Source of the DNA: Prolixibacteraceae bacterium
GTDB lineage: Bacteria > Bacteroidota > Bacteroidia > Bacteroidales > Prolixibacteraceae
Direction of reading: 5' to 3'
Length of the DNA: 5,928 bases
NCBI GenBank assembly: GCA_003450125.1
Contig: DMFR01000334.1
Span: 1 to 5,928 of the forward strand
Shown: positions 1-5,379 of the stretch, piece by piece
Layout: each line of letters starts with the position of its first letter
How positions within the stretch are numbered: position 1 is the stretch's first letter
The notes under the pieces: model-generated
Seen by the model: only the letters and a program-made list of their open reading frames with translations
Told to the model about the DNA's origin: nothing
The model's database searches: none
Program-made: the position numbers and the translations under genes

Positions 1-22
1 AGAAAGGTATCAGAAAGGTATC
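1..22. repeat. 11-bp tandem direct repeat at window edge
   Basis: Two exact adjacent copies of agaaaggtatc occupy 1-11 and 12-22, followed by a partial similar start (agatgata). Because it lies at the window edge, more copies may exist to the left. The unit length is close to one helical turn. No function can be assigned from the sequence; two copies could arise by simple slippage. Confidence 0.6.
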
Positions 23-115
23 AGATGATAGGTCCCAGGTAGGTTTTCAGTCAGTTGGCTTTTATACTTGATCCAGAACATTTGAGGGAAAATCAAGAGG
101 AAATATAAAGTCGAC

Positions 116-145
116 CAAAAGTACGGACAAAAAAAATGCCCCAAA
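116..145 (-). promoter_or_regulatory. Possible leftward Bacteroidota-type promoter
   Basis: On the minus strand, TACTTTTG (116-123) matches the Bacteroidota -7 consensus TAnnTTTG, and TTTG (142-145) lies 18 nt upstream as a -33 element. Transcription would start near 109 and run off the left edge. The -33 box falls in the loop of the terminator at 131-161, so the end of one unit and the start of the next would overlap. No clear gene is visible to its left within the window, so the target is unknown. It could be a chance match in AT-rich DNA. Confidence 0.3.
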
Positions 146-161
146 CGATGGGGCATTTTTT
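131..161 (-). terminator. Rho-independent terminator of the small Ala/Lys-rich gene
   Basis: There is a perfect 12-bp stem, aaaaaatgcccc (131-142) with ggggcatttttt (150-161), and a 7-nt loop. Read leftward, the hairpin ends in an uninterrupted U run because positions 129-136 are all A. It begins 17 bp after the stop codon of the gene at 179-403. The symmetrical A and T flanks mean it could also stop rightward transcripts arriving from outside the window. Confidence 0.85.
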
Positions 162-178
162 CAATGAGAATACAAATA

Positions 179-403
179 TTATTTTTTTGCTGGAGCAGCT
201 TTTGCAGGAGCAGCAGCAGGAGCGGTTGTTGGGGCAGCAGCAGGAGCTACTTCAGCTTTTTTAACTTTTGCTGTTTTAGCATCTTTAGCAGCAGCAGGAG
301 CTTCTTTTTTTACTGGTTCTTTTTTAGCTGGAGCTTGAGTCATGGCAGAACCTGCGAATACTAAACCAACTACACACATTGAAATTAAAATAAATTTTTT
401 CAT
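179..403 (-). CDS. Small exported Ala/Lys/Pro-rich protein, function unknown
   Basis: This is a 74-residue protein that I do not recognise as a named family. Residues 1-20 look like a Sec signal peptide: basic start MKKF, hydrophobic core, then AGSA with probable cleavage after Ala20. There is no cysteine at the cleavage site, so it is not a lipoprotein. The mature part of about 54 residues is low complexity; I count 21 Ala, 12 Lys and 8 Pro, giving a strongly positive chain resembling histone H1-type tails. It is probably disordered and could bind anionic envelope polymers, but that is inference. The ATG at 401-403 has an A-rich leader and no Shine-Dalgarno site, as is usual in Bacteroidota. 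It has its own terminator (131-161) and a plausible promoter (449-478), so it is probably monocistronic. It is divergent from the kinase at 599. A gene is likely because signal peptide, promoter and terminator all agree. Confidence 0.75.
   Translation of the reverse strand: MKKFILISMCVVGLVFAGSAMTQAPAKKEPVKKEAPAAAKDAKTAKVKKAEVAPAAAPTTAPAAAPAKAAPAKK
210..301. repeat. Three copies of a 14-bp GCA-rich repeat within the small CDS
   Basis: The 14-mer gcagcagcaggagc occurs exactly at 210-223, 234-247 and 288-301. On the coding (minus) strand it encodes Ala/Pro-rich segments. The copy offsets (24 and 54 bp) are multiples of three, so gain or loss of units would keep the reading frame. It is the DNA-level trace of the low-complexity protein and a likely site of length variation between strains. 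Confidence 0.8.
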
Positions 404-448
404 GTTTTTTGTTTTTTAATTGAATTTGAATGATCATTAAATATGGTT

Positions 449-478
449 CAAAAATAGGTCCTGAAAAACTTAACGAAA
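449..478 (-). promoter_or_regulatory. Probable promoter of the small exported protein gene
   Basis: On the minus strand TATTTTTG (449-456) fits the Bacteroidota -7 consensus TAnnTTTG. A TTTC (475-478), one base from the -33 TTTG, lies 18 nt upstream. The start would be near 442, giving a leader of about 40 nt before the ATG at 403. Position and orientation fit; the imperfect -33 box limits confidence. Confidence 0.45.
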
Positions 479-540
479 GTTACTGACTTGTTAATAGGAT
501 GTTAAAATTCCAACTTTCTCCCAATATTCAATATCTTTAC

Positions 541-558
541 TTACTCATCTCTGAGTAA
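541..558. promoter_or_regulatory. Perfect 7-bp inverted repeat upstream of the histidine kinase
   Basis: TTACTCA (541-547) and TGAGTAA (552-558) are exact reverse complements around the 4-nt spacer tctc. The element ends 40 bp before the kinase ATG. It could be an operator for a dimeric regulator or a small hairpin in the kinase leader. There is no U run after it, so a terminator is unlikely. I found no convincing -7/-33 pair for the kinase nearby. Confidence 0.4.
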
Positions 559-598
559 AAATAGGCAGTATAGATTGCATTAATGGCTTTTGAACAAA

Positions 599-1900
599 AT
601 GAGACGCATTAAATTACGTTTAAGGAAAGAAGCTGGTCGTTTAATCTTAACGATTTCAGTGGTGGCATCCATGGTTGGCTTACTGGCAATTCAGGTAAAT
701 TGGCTGAAAGAATCCATTGCCATGCAGGAGACGATATTTTCAAAGGGAGTGAACCTTGCACTTCAGCAAACGGCCCAAAACATGGCTAAGGATGAAGAAT
801 TAAATACTGCCATGCAAAATAGTATGGAAAAGGACAGTTTGATTAATTCCGAAGAGGTCTTCACCCAAAATATTATTTCCCGTCTGGATTCAACCATCCA
901 AAAACAACTTGCTTTTTACCACATCAACCTGGATTTTCATTTCATCCTCATTAACGGGGAAGATACCCTATCCCTGAAACGAAATGCCAAGATAAAGAAT
1001 GGCGAGTTGTTTCATCAAACCTTTGCATCGCCTTATCCGGATTCAAGCATCGATCTTGCCATTCATTTTCCGGAAAGAGGCTCCTTTATTTTGAAACGGA
1101 TCGGGATCATGTTTGCAACTTCTGTTTTACTCATTCTGTTTACCATTGTTTCAATTCTACTGATATTATACTATTACCGGAAGGAACGTTCGTTTGCCAA
1201 GCAGGTTAAAGACATGATCGGGAATTTAACCCATGAATTTATGACCCCCATTTCATCAATCTCCCTGGCCGGAAATATGATTCTAACTAGGAGCCAGAAA
1301 TCAGGTGATCTGGCCATCAGCCAATTTGCAACTGCCATTAAGGAAGAAAACAGGAAGCTTCAGAAACAGGTCGACAGGCTGATCCAGTTAGCTGCAGTTG
1401 AAAACAGTGGATTTGAATACAGCAAAACTCCGGTAGATATTCATTTACTCATCGACGAAGCGATTCAAAATATGTCCTTCCAGCTAAATCAGAGTGAAGC
1501 TGAGGTAAAGCACAATTACCTGGCGGAAAGATCAATTGTAATGGCAGATAGTTCCTATTTTACCGATGTATTTATAAATATTTTATCCAACAGCATTAAA
1601 TATTCACAGGCCAACCCGGAAATAAGTCTGGATACCAGGAATGAGGGGGATGCGATTTTAATTTCGTTCACTGACAATGGGATAGGGATTCCAAGTCGTG
1701 AGTTTAAACGCATTTTTGAAAAGTACTACCGGATTTCAACGGGCGACATGCACAATACCAAGGGCTTTGGACTTGGCCTTTTTTACGTCAAAACTGTTGT
1801 TAAAGCCCATCAGGGAACCATAAGCGTTAAGAGTGAAACCCTTAAAGGAAGCACTTTTACCATCATTTTACCAGTTTTAAAGGAAAATCCTGCGGCATAG
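599..1900 (+). CDS. Membrane sensor histidine kinase, Bacteroidota RprX-like, orphan
   Basis: A 433-residue sensor kinase that should autophosphorylate on His and pass phosphate to a response regulator. Counting from the ATG at 599, a membrane helix (about 15-34) is followed by a periplasmic sensor region (about 35-167) and a second helix (168-193). The DHp H-box is NLTHEFMTP with His212. The ATP-binding domain shows the N-box (INILSNSIKYS, about 326-336), G1 box DNGIGIP (359-365), F-box FEKYY and G2 box GFGLGL (389-394), so all catalytic motifs are intact. No HAMP or PAS domain is evident. A TTG at 590 in the same frame would add three residues, but ATG is preferred; an in-frame stop at 581-583 excludes anything longer. 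Related Bacteroidota kinases usually have a response regulator next door. Here a terminator and convergent groEL follow, so the partner must be elsewhere. The periplasmic region has no recognisable sensor fold, so the signal is unknown. Confidence 0.93.
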   Translation: MRRIKLRLRKEAGRLILTISVVASMVGLLAIQVNWLKESIAMQETIFSKGVNLALQQTAQNMAKDEELNTAMQNSMEKDSLINSEEVFTQNIISRLDSTIQKQLAFYHINLDFHFILINGEDTLSLKRNAKIKNGELFHQTFASPYPDSSIDLAIHFPERGSFILKRIGIMFATSVLLILFTIVSILLILYYYRKERSFAKQVKDMIGNLTHEFMTPISSISLAGNMILTRSQKSGDLAISQFATAIKEENRKLQKQVDRLIQLAAVENSGFEYSKTPVDIHLLIDEAIQNMSFQLNQSEAEVKHNYLAERSIVMADSSYFTDVFINILSNSIKYSQANPEISLDTRNEGDAILISFTDNGIGIPSREFKRIFEKYYRISTGDMHNTKGFGLGLFYVKTVVKAHQGTISVKSETLKGSTFTIILPVLKENPAA

Positions 1901-1924
1901 GGTTTTCATCAATTCTTTAAAGCT

Positions 1925-1958
1925 AAAGCCCCCTTTCGGAGAACCGGAAGAGGGCTTT
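1925..1958. terminator. Hairpin terminator between convergent kinase and groEL
   Basis: A stem of 14 pairs is broken by a single C-A mismatch: aaagccc (1925-1931) pairs with gggcttt (1952-1958), and ctttcgg (1933-1939) pairs with ccggaag (1944-1950), including one G-U, closing on the loop agaa. It lies 24 bp after the kinase stop and 34 bp from the groEL stop, so it can serve both transcripts. The U tract is weak on both sides, so termination may be less complete than at 131-161 or 4271-4301. Confidence 0.75.
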
Positions 1959-1992
1959 GATTTATTATAGATATTGAAGGGTATGCCGGATA

Positions 1993-3633
1993 TTACATCA
2001 TTCCGCCCATGCCGCCACCCATTCCACCACCCATAGGTGGCATAGCTGGTTTGTCTTCTTTCTCATCAACCAATACACATTCGGTAGTGAGGAACATGCC
2101 TGCAATTGAAGCGGCATTTTCCAACGCGATACGTGTCACTTTAGCAGGATCGATTACACCAGCTTCGTACAGGTTTTCATATACATCAGTACGTGCATTG
2201 TAACCGAAATCACCTTTGCCTTCCATTACTTTCTGAACAACTACAGCACCTTCTTTGCCTGAGTTGAAAACAATCTGGCGCAATGGTTCCTGGATAGCAC
2301 GTTTTACGATTTCGATACCAGTGGTTTCATCGTCGTTTTCACCTACCATACCGTTCAATGCTGCAATGCTGCGGATATAAGCAACACCACCGCCAGGTAC
2401 GATACCTTCTTCAACGGCAGCACGGGTAGCATGCAAAGCATCGTCTACACGGTCCTTTTTCTCTTTCATTTCAACTTCAGAAGAAGCGCCCACATAAAGT
2501 ACAGCAACACCACCGGCTAATTTAGCCAAACGTTCCTGCAATTTTTCCCTGTCGTAATCAGAAGTCGTGGTTTCGATCTGTTTTTTGATCTGGTTCACAC
2601 GGGTCTTGATGGTATCTTCAGCGCCGGCACCTGCAACAACAGTTGTTGTTTCCTTGTCGACAGTAATTTTGTCAGCGTTACCAAGCATTTCCAATGTAGT
2701 ATCTTCGAGTTTCATACCTTTTTCTTCGGTAATTACCACACCACCTGTCAGAACAGCAAGGTCTTCCAGCATTTCTTTTCTGCGGTCACCAAATCCGGGA
2801 GCTTTTACTGCACATACTTTCAATGAACCACGCAGGCGGTTAACCACCAAAGTTGCCAATGCTTCACTGTCGACATCTTCAGCAACGATTAACAGTGGAC
2901 GGCCAGTCTGAGCTGATTGTTCGAGGATAGGAAGCAGGTCTTTCATTGAGCTGATTTTCTTGTCGTGGATCAGGATGAAAGGACGTTCCAGTTCAGCAGC
3001 CATTTTTTCACCATCAGTGATGAAATAAGGAGAAATATAGCCACGGTCGAACTGCATACCTTCAACAACGTCAACGTAAGTTTCAGTGCCCTTGGCAGCC
3101 TCTACAGTGATTACACCTTCTTTGTTCACTTTTTCCATGGCTTCAGCAATCAATGCGCCGATTTCGCTATCGTTGTTGGCAGCAATCTTGGCCACCTGTT
3201 CAATTTTCTTGAAATCATCACCTACGTTCTGAGCCTGACTCTTGATGCTTTCTACCACCTTAATCACCGCTTTGTCGATACCGCGTTTCAAATCCATAGG
3301 ATTAGCACCAGCAGCTACGTTTTTCAAACCAACTGAAATCAATGATTGTGCCAGAACAGTGGCAGTGGTTGTTCCGTCACCTGCATCGTCGCCTGTTTTG
3401 CTGGCAACTTCTTTCACCATCTGTGCGCCGATGTTTTCATACGGATTCGAGAATTCAATTTCTTTTGCAACGGTCACACCATCCTTGGTGATCTGAGGAG
3501 CACCAAATTTCTTTTCAATAACTACATTGCGACCTTTTGGTCCAAGGGTTACTTTTACAGCATCAGCCAATTTGTCAACTCCTTTTTTCAGGAGGTCGCG
3601 GGCTTCGATATTGAATTTAATTTCTTTTGCCAT
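1993..3633 (-). CDS. groEL: Chaperonin GroEL (Cpn60/Hsp60)
   Basis: Cytosolic ATP-driven folding chaperone forming a double seven-subunit ring that encloses unfolded proteins under a GroES lid. The 546-residue product has normal full length. Visible landmarks are the N-terminal VTLGPKGRNVV (about 28-38), the ATP-binding TKDGVTVAKE with Asp51, GDGTTTATVL (85-94) with Asp86 equivalent to the E. coli catalytic Asp87, and the apical-domain segment near 195-275. RVDDALHATR carries Asp398, and the Cpn60 signature AAVEEGIVPGGG lies at 405-416. The C-terminus is the usual GGM-type tail (GGGMGGGMGGMM). The start MAKEIKFN is standard and is preceded by an A-rich leader without a Shine-Dalgarno site. 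It lies 29 bp downstream of groES on the same strand and is presumably co-transcribed from the promoter region near 4000. Nothing is truncated or unusual. This is the only chaperonin copy in the window; many bacteria have one, but others cannot be excluded here. Confidence 0.99.
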   Translation of the reverse strand: MAKEIKFNIEARDLLKKGVDKLADAVKVTLGPKGRNVVIEKKFGAPQITKDGVTVAKEIEFSNPYENIGAQMVKEVASKTGDDAGDGTTTATVLAQSLISVGLKNVAAGANPMDLKRGIDKAVIKVVESIKSQAQNVGDDFKKIEQVAKIAANNDSEIGALIAEAMEKVNKEGVITVEAAKGTETYVDVVEGMQFDRGYISPYFITDGEKMAAELERPFILIHDKKISSMKDLLPILEQSAQTGRPLLIVAEDVDSEALATLVVNRLRGSLKVCAVKAPGFGDRRKEMLEDLAVLTGGVVITEEKGMKLEDTTLEMLGNADKITVDKETTTVVAGAGAEDTIKTRVNQIKKQIETTTSDYDREKLQERLAKLAGGVAVLYVGASSEVEMKEKKDRVDDALHATRAAVEEGIVPGGGVAYIRSIAALNGMVGENDDETTGIEIVKRAIQEPLRQIVFNSGKEGAVVVQKVMEGKGDFGYNARTDVYENLYEAGVIDPAKVTRIALENAASIAGMFLTTECVLVDEKEDKPAMPPMGGGMGGGMGGMM

Positions 3634-3662
3634 TTTAATTTCTTTTAATCGTTATTAATCAA

Positions 3663-3944
3663 TTATTCAGCCACAAAGAATACATCGGTTTGCGACATTA
3701 ACAGGTAATCAGTTCCGTCAATGTTTAACTCAGTTCCCGAATATTTTCCGTAGAAAACCATATCGCCCACATTGATTTCCATGGGTTCGTCTTTTTTGGG
3801 AGAACCTACCAGGACAACTTTTCCAACTTGTGGTTTTTCCTTTGCTGAATCAGGAATAATAATTCCACTAGCGGTTTTCTTTTCAGCTTCCTTGGGTTGT
3901 ACAAGAACTTTACCTGCAAGGATTTTTCCTTTTAAATCTGCCAT
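3663..3944 (-). CDS. groES: Co-chaperonin GroES (Cpn10)
   Basis: Heptameric lid that caps GroEL and closes the folding chamber. The 93-residue length is normal. The N-terminal strand LKGKILAGKVLVQP is followed by the mobile loop (about 19-37), whose hydrophobic GIIIP tripeptide region contacts the GroEL apical domain. Then come GKVVLVGS, the roof-loop stretch PKKDEPME and the conserved VGDMVFYGKYSGTEL, ending with the YLLMSQTDVFFV strand. It is the first gene of the groES-groEL operon. Its 5' side is a gene-free region of about 320 bp containing the sigma-54-like promoter (4000-4016) and the dyad at 4136-4157. No CIRCE inverted repeat (TTAGCACTC-N9-GAGTGCTAA) was found upstream, so HrcA control is not supported by the sequence. 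The predicted leader is about 45 nt and A/T-rich. Confidence 0.98.
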   Translation of the reverse strand: MADLKGKILAGKVLVQPKEAEKKTASGIIIPDSAKEKPQVGKVVLVGSPKKDEPMEINVGDMVFYGKYSGTELNIDGTDYLLMSQTDVFFVAE

Positions 3945-3999
3945 TTTCTAATTTATTAATTGGTTTGACATATGTTTATATTTTTCGACATGCTTTGCT

Positions 4000-4016
4000 A
4001 GCAGATACTATGCCAA
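4000..4016 (-). promoter_or_regulatory. Candidate sigma-54 (-24/-12) promoter of groESL
   Basis: The minus strand reads TTGGCATAGTATCTGCT. Compared with the RpoN consensus TGGCACG-N4-TTGCW it keeps TGGCA and TGCT, with GG (4014-4013) and GC (4002-4001) exactly 12 bp apart, the invariant spacing. If C4001 is -12, transcription starts near 3989, about 45 nt before the groES ATG. No good TAnnTTTG/-33 pair competes in this region. Recognition rests on motif and position only. Sigma-54 promoters need an ATP-using activator bound upstream, and a suitable dyad lies at 4136-4157. Confidence 0.6.
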
Positions 4017-4135
4017 AGCACATCTGGACCAAGGTTGAGAAGAGAGTTTGCCAATTTTACAGATGCAAACCACAGAAATAAGCCAGACAACCATCTTCGG
4101 ACCACAATAGAGGCTATTTTTACCGTTTGCACCCA

Positions 4136-4157
4136 CTGTCAGGTGTCATCCTGTCAG
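4136..4157. promoter_or_regulatory. 22-bp near-palindrome, candidate upstream activator site for groESL
   Basis: Arms ctgtcagg (4136-4143) and cctgtcag (4150-4157) form CTGNCAGG-N6-CCTGNCAG, symmetric at 7 of 8 positions per arm. The same stretch carries three TGACA motifs on the minus strand. Its centre is about 158 bp upstream of the predicted groES start, the usual distance for an enhancer site bound by a dimeric Fis-type activator of sigma-54 RNA polymerase. The protein that binds it cannot be identified from this window. Confidence 0.5.
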
Positions 4158-4270
4158 ATTAAAAAAATCTCCAGGGTTGCAATTGATCTTCCTTTATACG
4201 CTCCTAAAGTTATCAATAATTTATTACACTTAGCAGTTTTTTTTGATTAGTCTTCGAATAAGGCAAAAAA

Positions 4271-4301
4271 AAAGTCTTCAATGGGTTGCATTGAAGACTT
4301 T
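4271..4301 (-). terminator. Rho-independent terminator of the lptE-TPR-secG operon
   Basis: There is a perfect 13-bp stem, aaagtcttcaatg (4271-4283) with cattgaagacttt (4289-4301), and a 5-nt loop. Read leftward it is followed by an unbroken U run (A at 4265-4273). It begins 41 bp after the secG stop. This strong terminator separates the secG operon from groESL, so groES needs its own promoter. Confidence 0.92.
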
Positions 4302-4342
4302 CAGTTATATCATATTCAGATTTCAGCCTGAACGGGGAATTC

Positions 4343-4711
4343 TTATTTTTTTGTGCTATCAGGAGCCGCAGTTGCAGGAGCTTTAGTTTTTGCTGCATCA
4401 CTGGTAGGAGCAGGAAAACTTGGAACCTGATTGGGGTCAACCGCTTTCTCAATCTGATCTTTAATTTGTGAGCCGGCCTCTTTGGTCCCTCTGTCAATGA
4501 AAGCTGTTCCAACGACACATAAAAACAACAATGCACCACCTAACACCCAGGTAGCTTTTTCCAGAAAATCGGTAGTCTTGCGAACGCCCATGATCTGATT
4601 GGAAGACTGAAAGTTACTGGCCAATCCACCTCCTTTTGAGTTCTGAACCAATACAATTAAGACCAGCAAAATGCAGATTATAAATAATAGAACTGTGATC
4701 AGGTAATACAT
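4343..4711 (-). CDS. secG: Preprotein translocase subunit SecG
   Basis: Small inner-membrane partner of SecYE that aids SecA-driven protein export. Of 122 residues, helix 1 spans about 2-22 and helix 2 about 54-72. They are joined by the family hallmark VLVQNSKGGGL (20-30) and the NQIMGVRKTTDFLEKATW segment, which identify SecG clearly. The protein is longer than minimal SecG because residues from about 95 to the end form an Ala/Pro/Lys/Thr-rich tail, probably disordered. Such tails occur in Bacteroidota SecG proteins. The start at 4711 is the only Met upstream of helix 1 and leaves a 10-bp gap to the preceding TPR gene. It is the last gene of the operon, followed by the terminator at 4271-4301. 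Confidence 0.97.
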   Translation of the reverse strand: MYYLITVLLFIICILLVLIVLVQNSKGGGLASNFQSSNQIMGVRKTTDFLEKATWVLGGALLFLCVVGTAFIDRGTKEAGSQIKDQIEKAVDPNQVPSFPAPTSDAAKTKAPATAAPDSTKK

Positions 4712-4721
4712 GATAAGTGAA

Positions 4722-5375
4722 TTAATTGTTCATTAAATGTTTGACTTTTTCAATCTGTGCGGCAAAGTAAGTACTTTTTTCCGGATATTTCAAACTTAAT
4801 TTTTCAAATATCTGGACTGCCTTCTTATAATAACCCTGCTGGGCATAAATGGAGGCCAGTGTTTCAGTCACAAAATCTTCATTTACATCCTCTTGCGTTG
4901 TTTTACGTTCTGCAGGCGAGGCGGATTCCACGTCCTTTATCTGTGGCATTTTGGGCTGGGCTTCCAGGAATTTATCTATCAGACGAACTCCCTTGCCTGG
5001 TTTATGGGGTATGGAAGACGCAATTTTTTGAACGGGTTCTTCTGTATTTTCTTCCAGTCGATATTCTGTTGGGAAGATCAGGTCATAAACTTCATCCTTG
5101 ATTGGAGAAGCGAGATCAGTAGTGACTTGGTCGGTTTGATCGTCTGAATGATTCAAAAAGAGATATAACTTCCGACGGTTCTGAATGCGGATAGCCCCAT
5201 TGATCAGTTCCTGTTCAAATGAAGCATCACTGATATTCTTCAGATTCTTCAGGTAGAGCATCCACCCGGTTTCAAATCCCGGATAACGCTCCGTGAGTTC
5301 CTGCAAGTGCGGTAAGGTTTGCTGGTTCAGCAACCCCGGAGCCTTTAGGTATTGAATTAATTGGTCGCTTGTCAT
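4722..5375 (-). CDS. TPR-containing protein of the lptE-secG operon, function unknown
   Basis: This is a 217-residue protein without signal peptide or membrane helix, so probably cytosolic. The N-terminal part (about 1-75) is helical with YPGFETGWMLYLKNLKN and the R-rich RNRRKLY-like stretch IQNRRKLYLFL, resembling degenerate repeat helices. The middle (about 80-130) is acidic and poorly structured, then LIDKFLEAQPKMPQIK (132-147). The C-terminus carries one recognisable TPR unit (about 168-201, TLASIYAQQGYYKKAVQIFEKLSLKYPEK) and a helix AAQIEKVK. The frame stays open to an ATG at 5411, but that would overlap lptE by 32 bp. The ATG at 5375 lies 4 bp after the lptE stop, has a weak purine run (aaagag) before it, and is preferred. 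I recall that similar proteins sit between lptE and secG in many Bacteroidota, which suggests an envelope-linked adaptor role. No enzymatic motif is visible. Confidence 0.85.
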   Translation of the reverse strand: MTSDQLIQYLKAPGLLNQQTLPHLQELTERYPGFETGWMLYLKNLKNISDASFEQELINGAIRIQNRRKLYLFLNHSDDQTDQVTTDLASPIKDEVYDLIFPTEYRLEENTEEPVQKIASSIPHKPGKGVRLIDKFLEAQPKMPQIKDVESASPAERKTTQEDVNEDFVTETLASIYAQQGYYKKAVQIFEKLSLKYPEKSTYFAAQIEKVKHLMNN

Positions 5376-5379
5376 CTCT

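Noticed and set aside
164..364. Plus-strand Ser/Phe-rich frame opposite the small exported protein
   Set aside because: It is the antisense reading of the GCA-rich repeats, starts inside the terminator flank and has no plausible composition for a folded protein.
515..539. Possible kinase promoter with -7 TATCTTTA
   Set aside because: The -7 has a mismatch at the last base of TAnnTTTG and the nearest TTTC is only 13 nt upstream, too close for the -33 element.
2009..3648. Several plus-strand frames of 64-123 codons inside groEL
   Set aside because: They are antisense shadows of a highly conserved gene with no independent start signals.
4156..4170. AGATT-N5-AATCT inverted repeat
   Set aside because: Short A/T-rich arms around a poly-A run; expected by chance, and not placed as a terminator of any gene.
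4035..4250. Plus-strand 71-codon frame in the groES upstream region
   Set aside because: It starts with TTG, has no recognisable domain or promoter, and overlaps the proposed groESL promoter and activator site; treated as a chance frame.
3945..4264. CIRCE/HrcA operator or a structured RNA upstream of groES
   Set aside because: No TTAGCACTC or GAGTGCTAA half-site is present, and I saw no tRNA-like or other recognisable RNA fold.
4213..4539. Minus-strand 108-codon frame overlapping the end of secG
   Set aside because: It lies in another frame across secG and the strong terminator at 4271-4301; the sequence is Leu/Lys/Arg-rich without family features, typical of a shadow frame.
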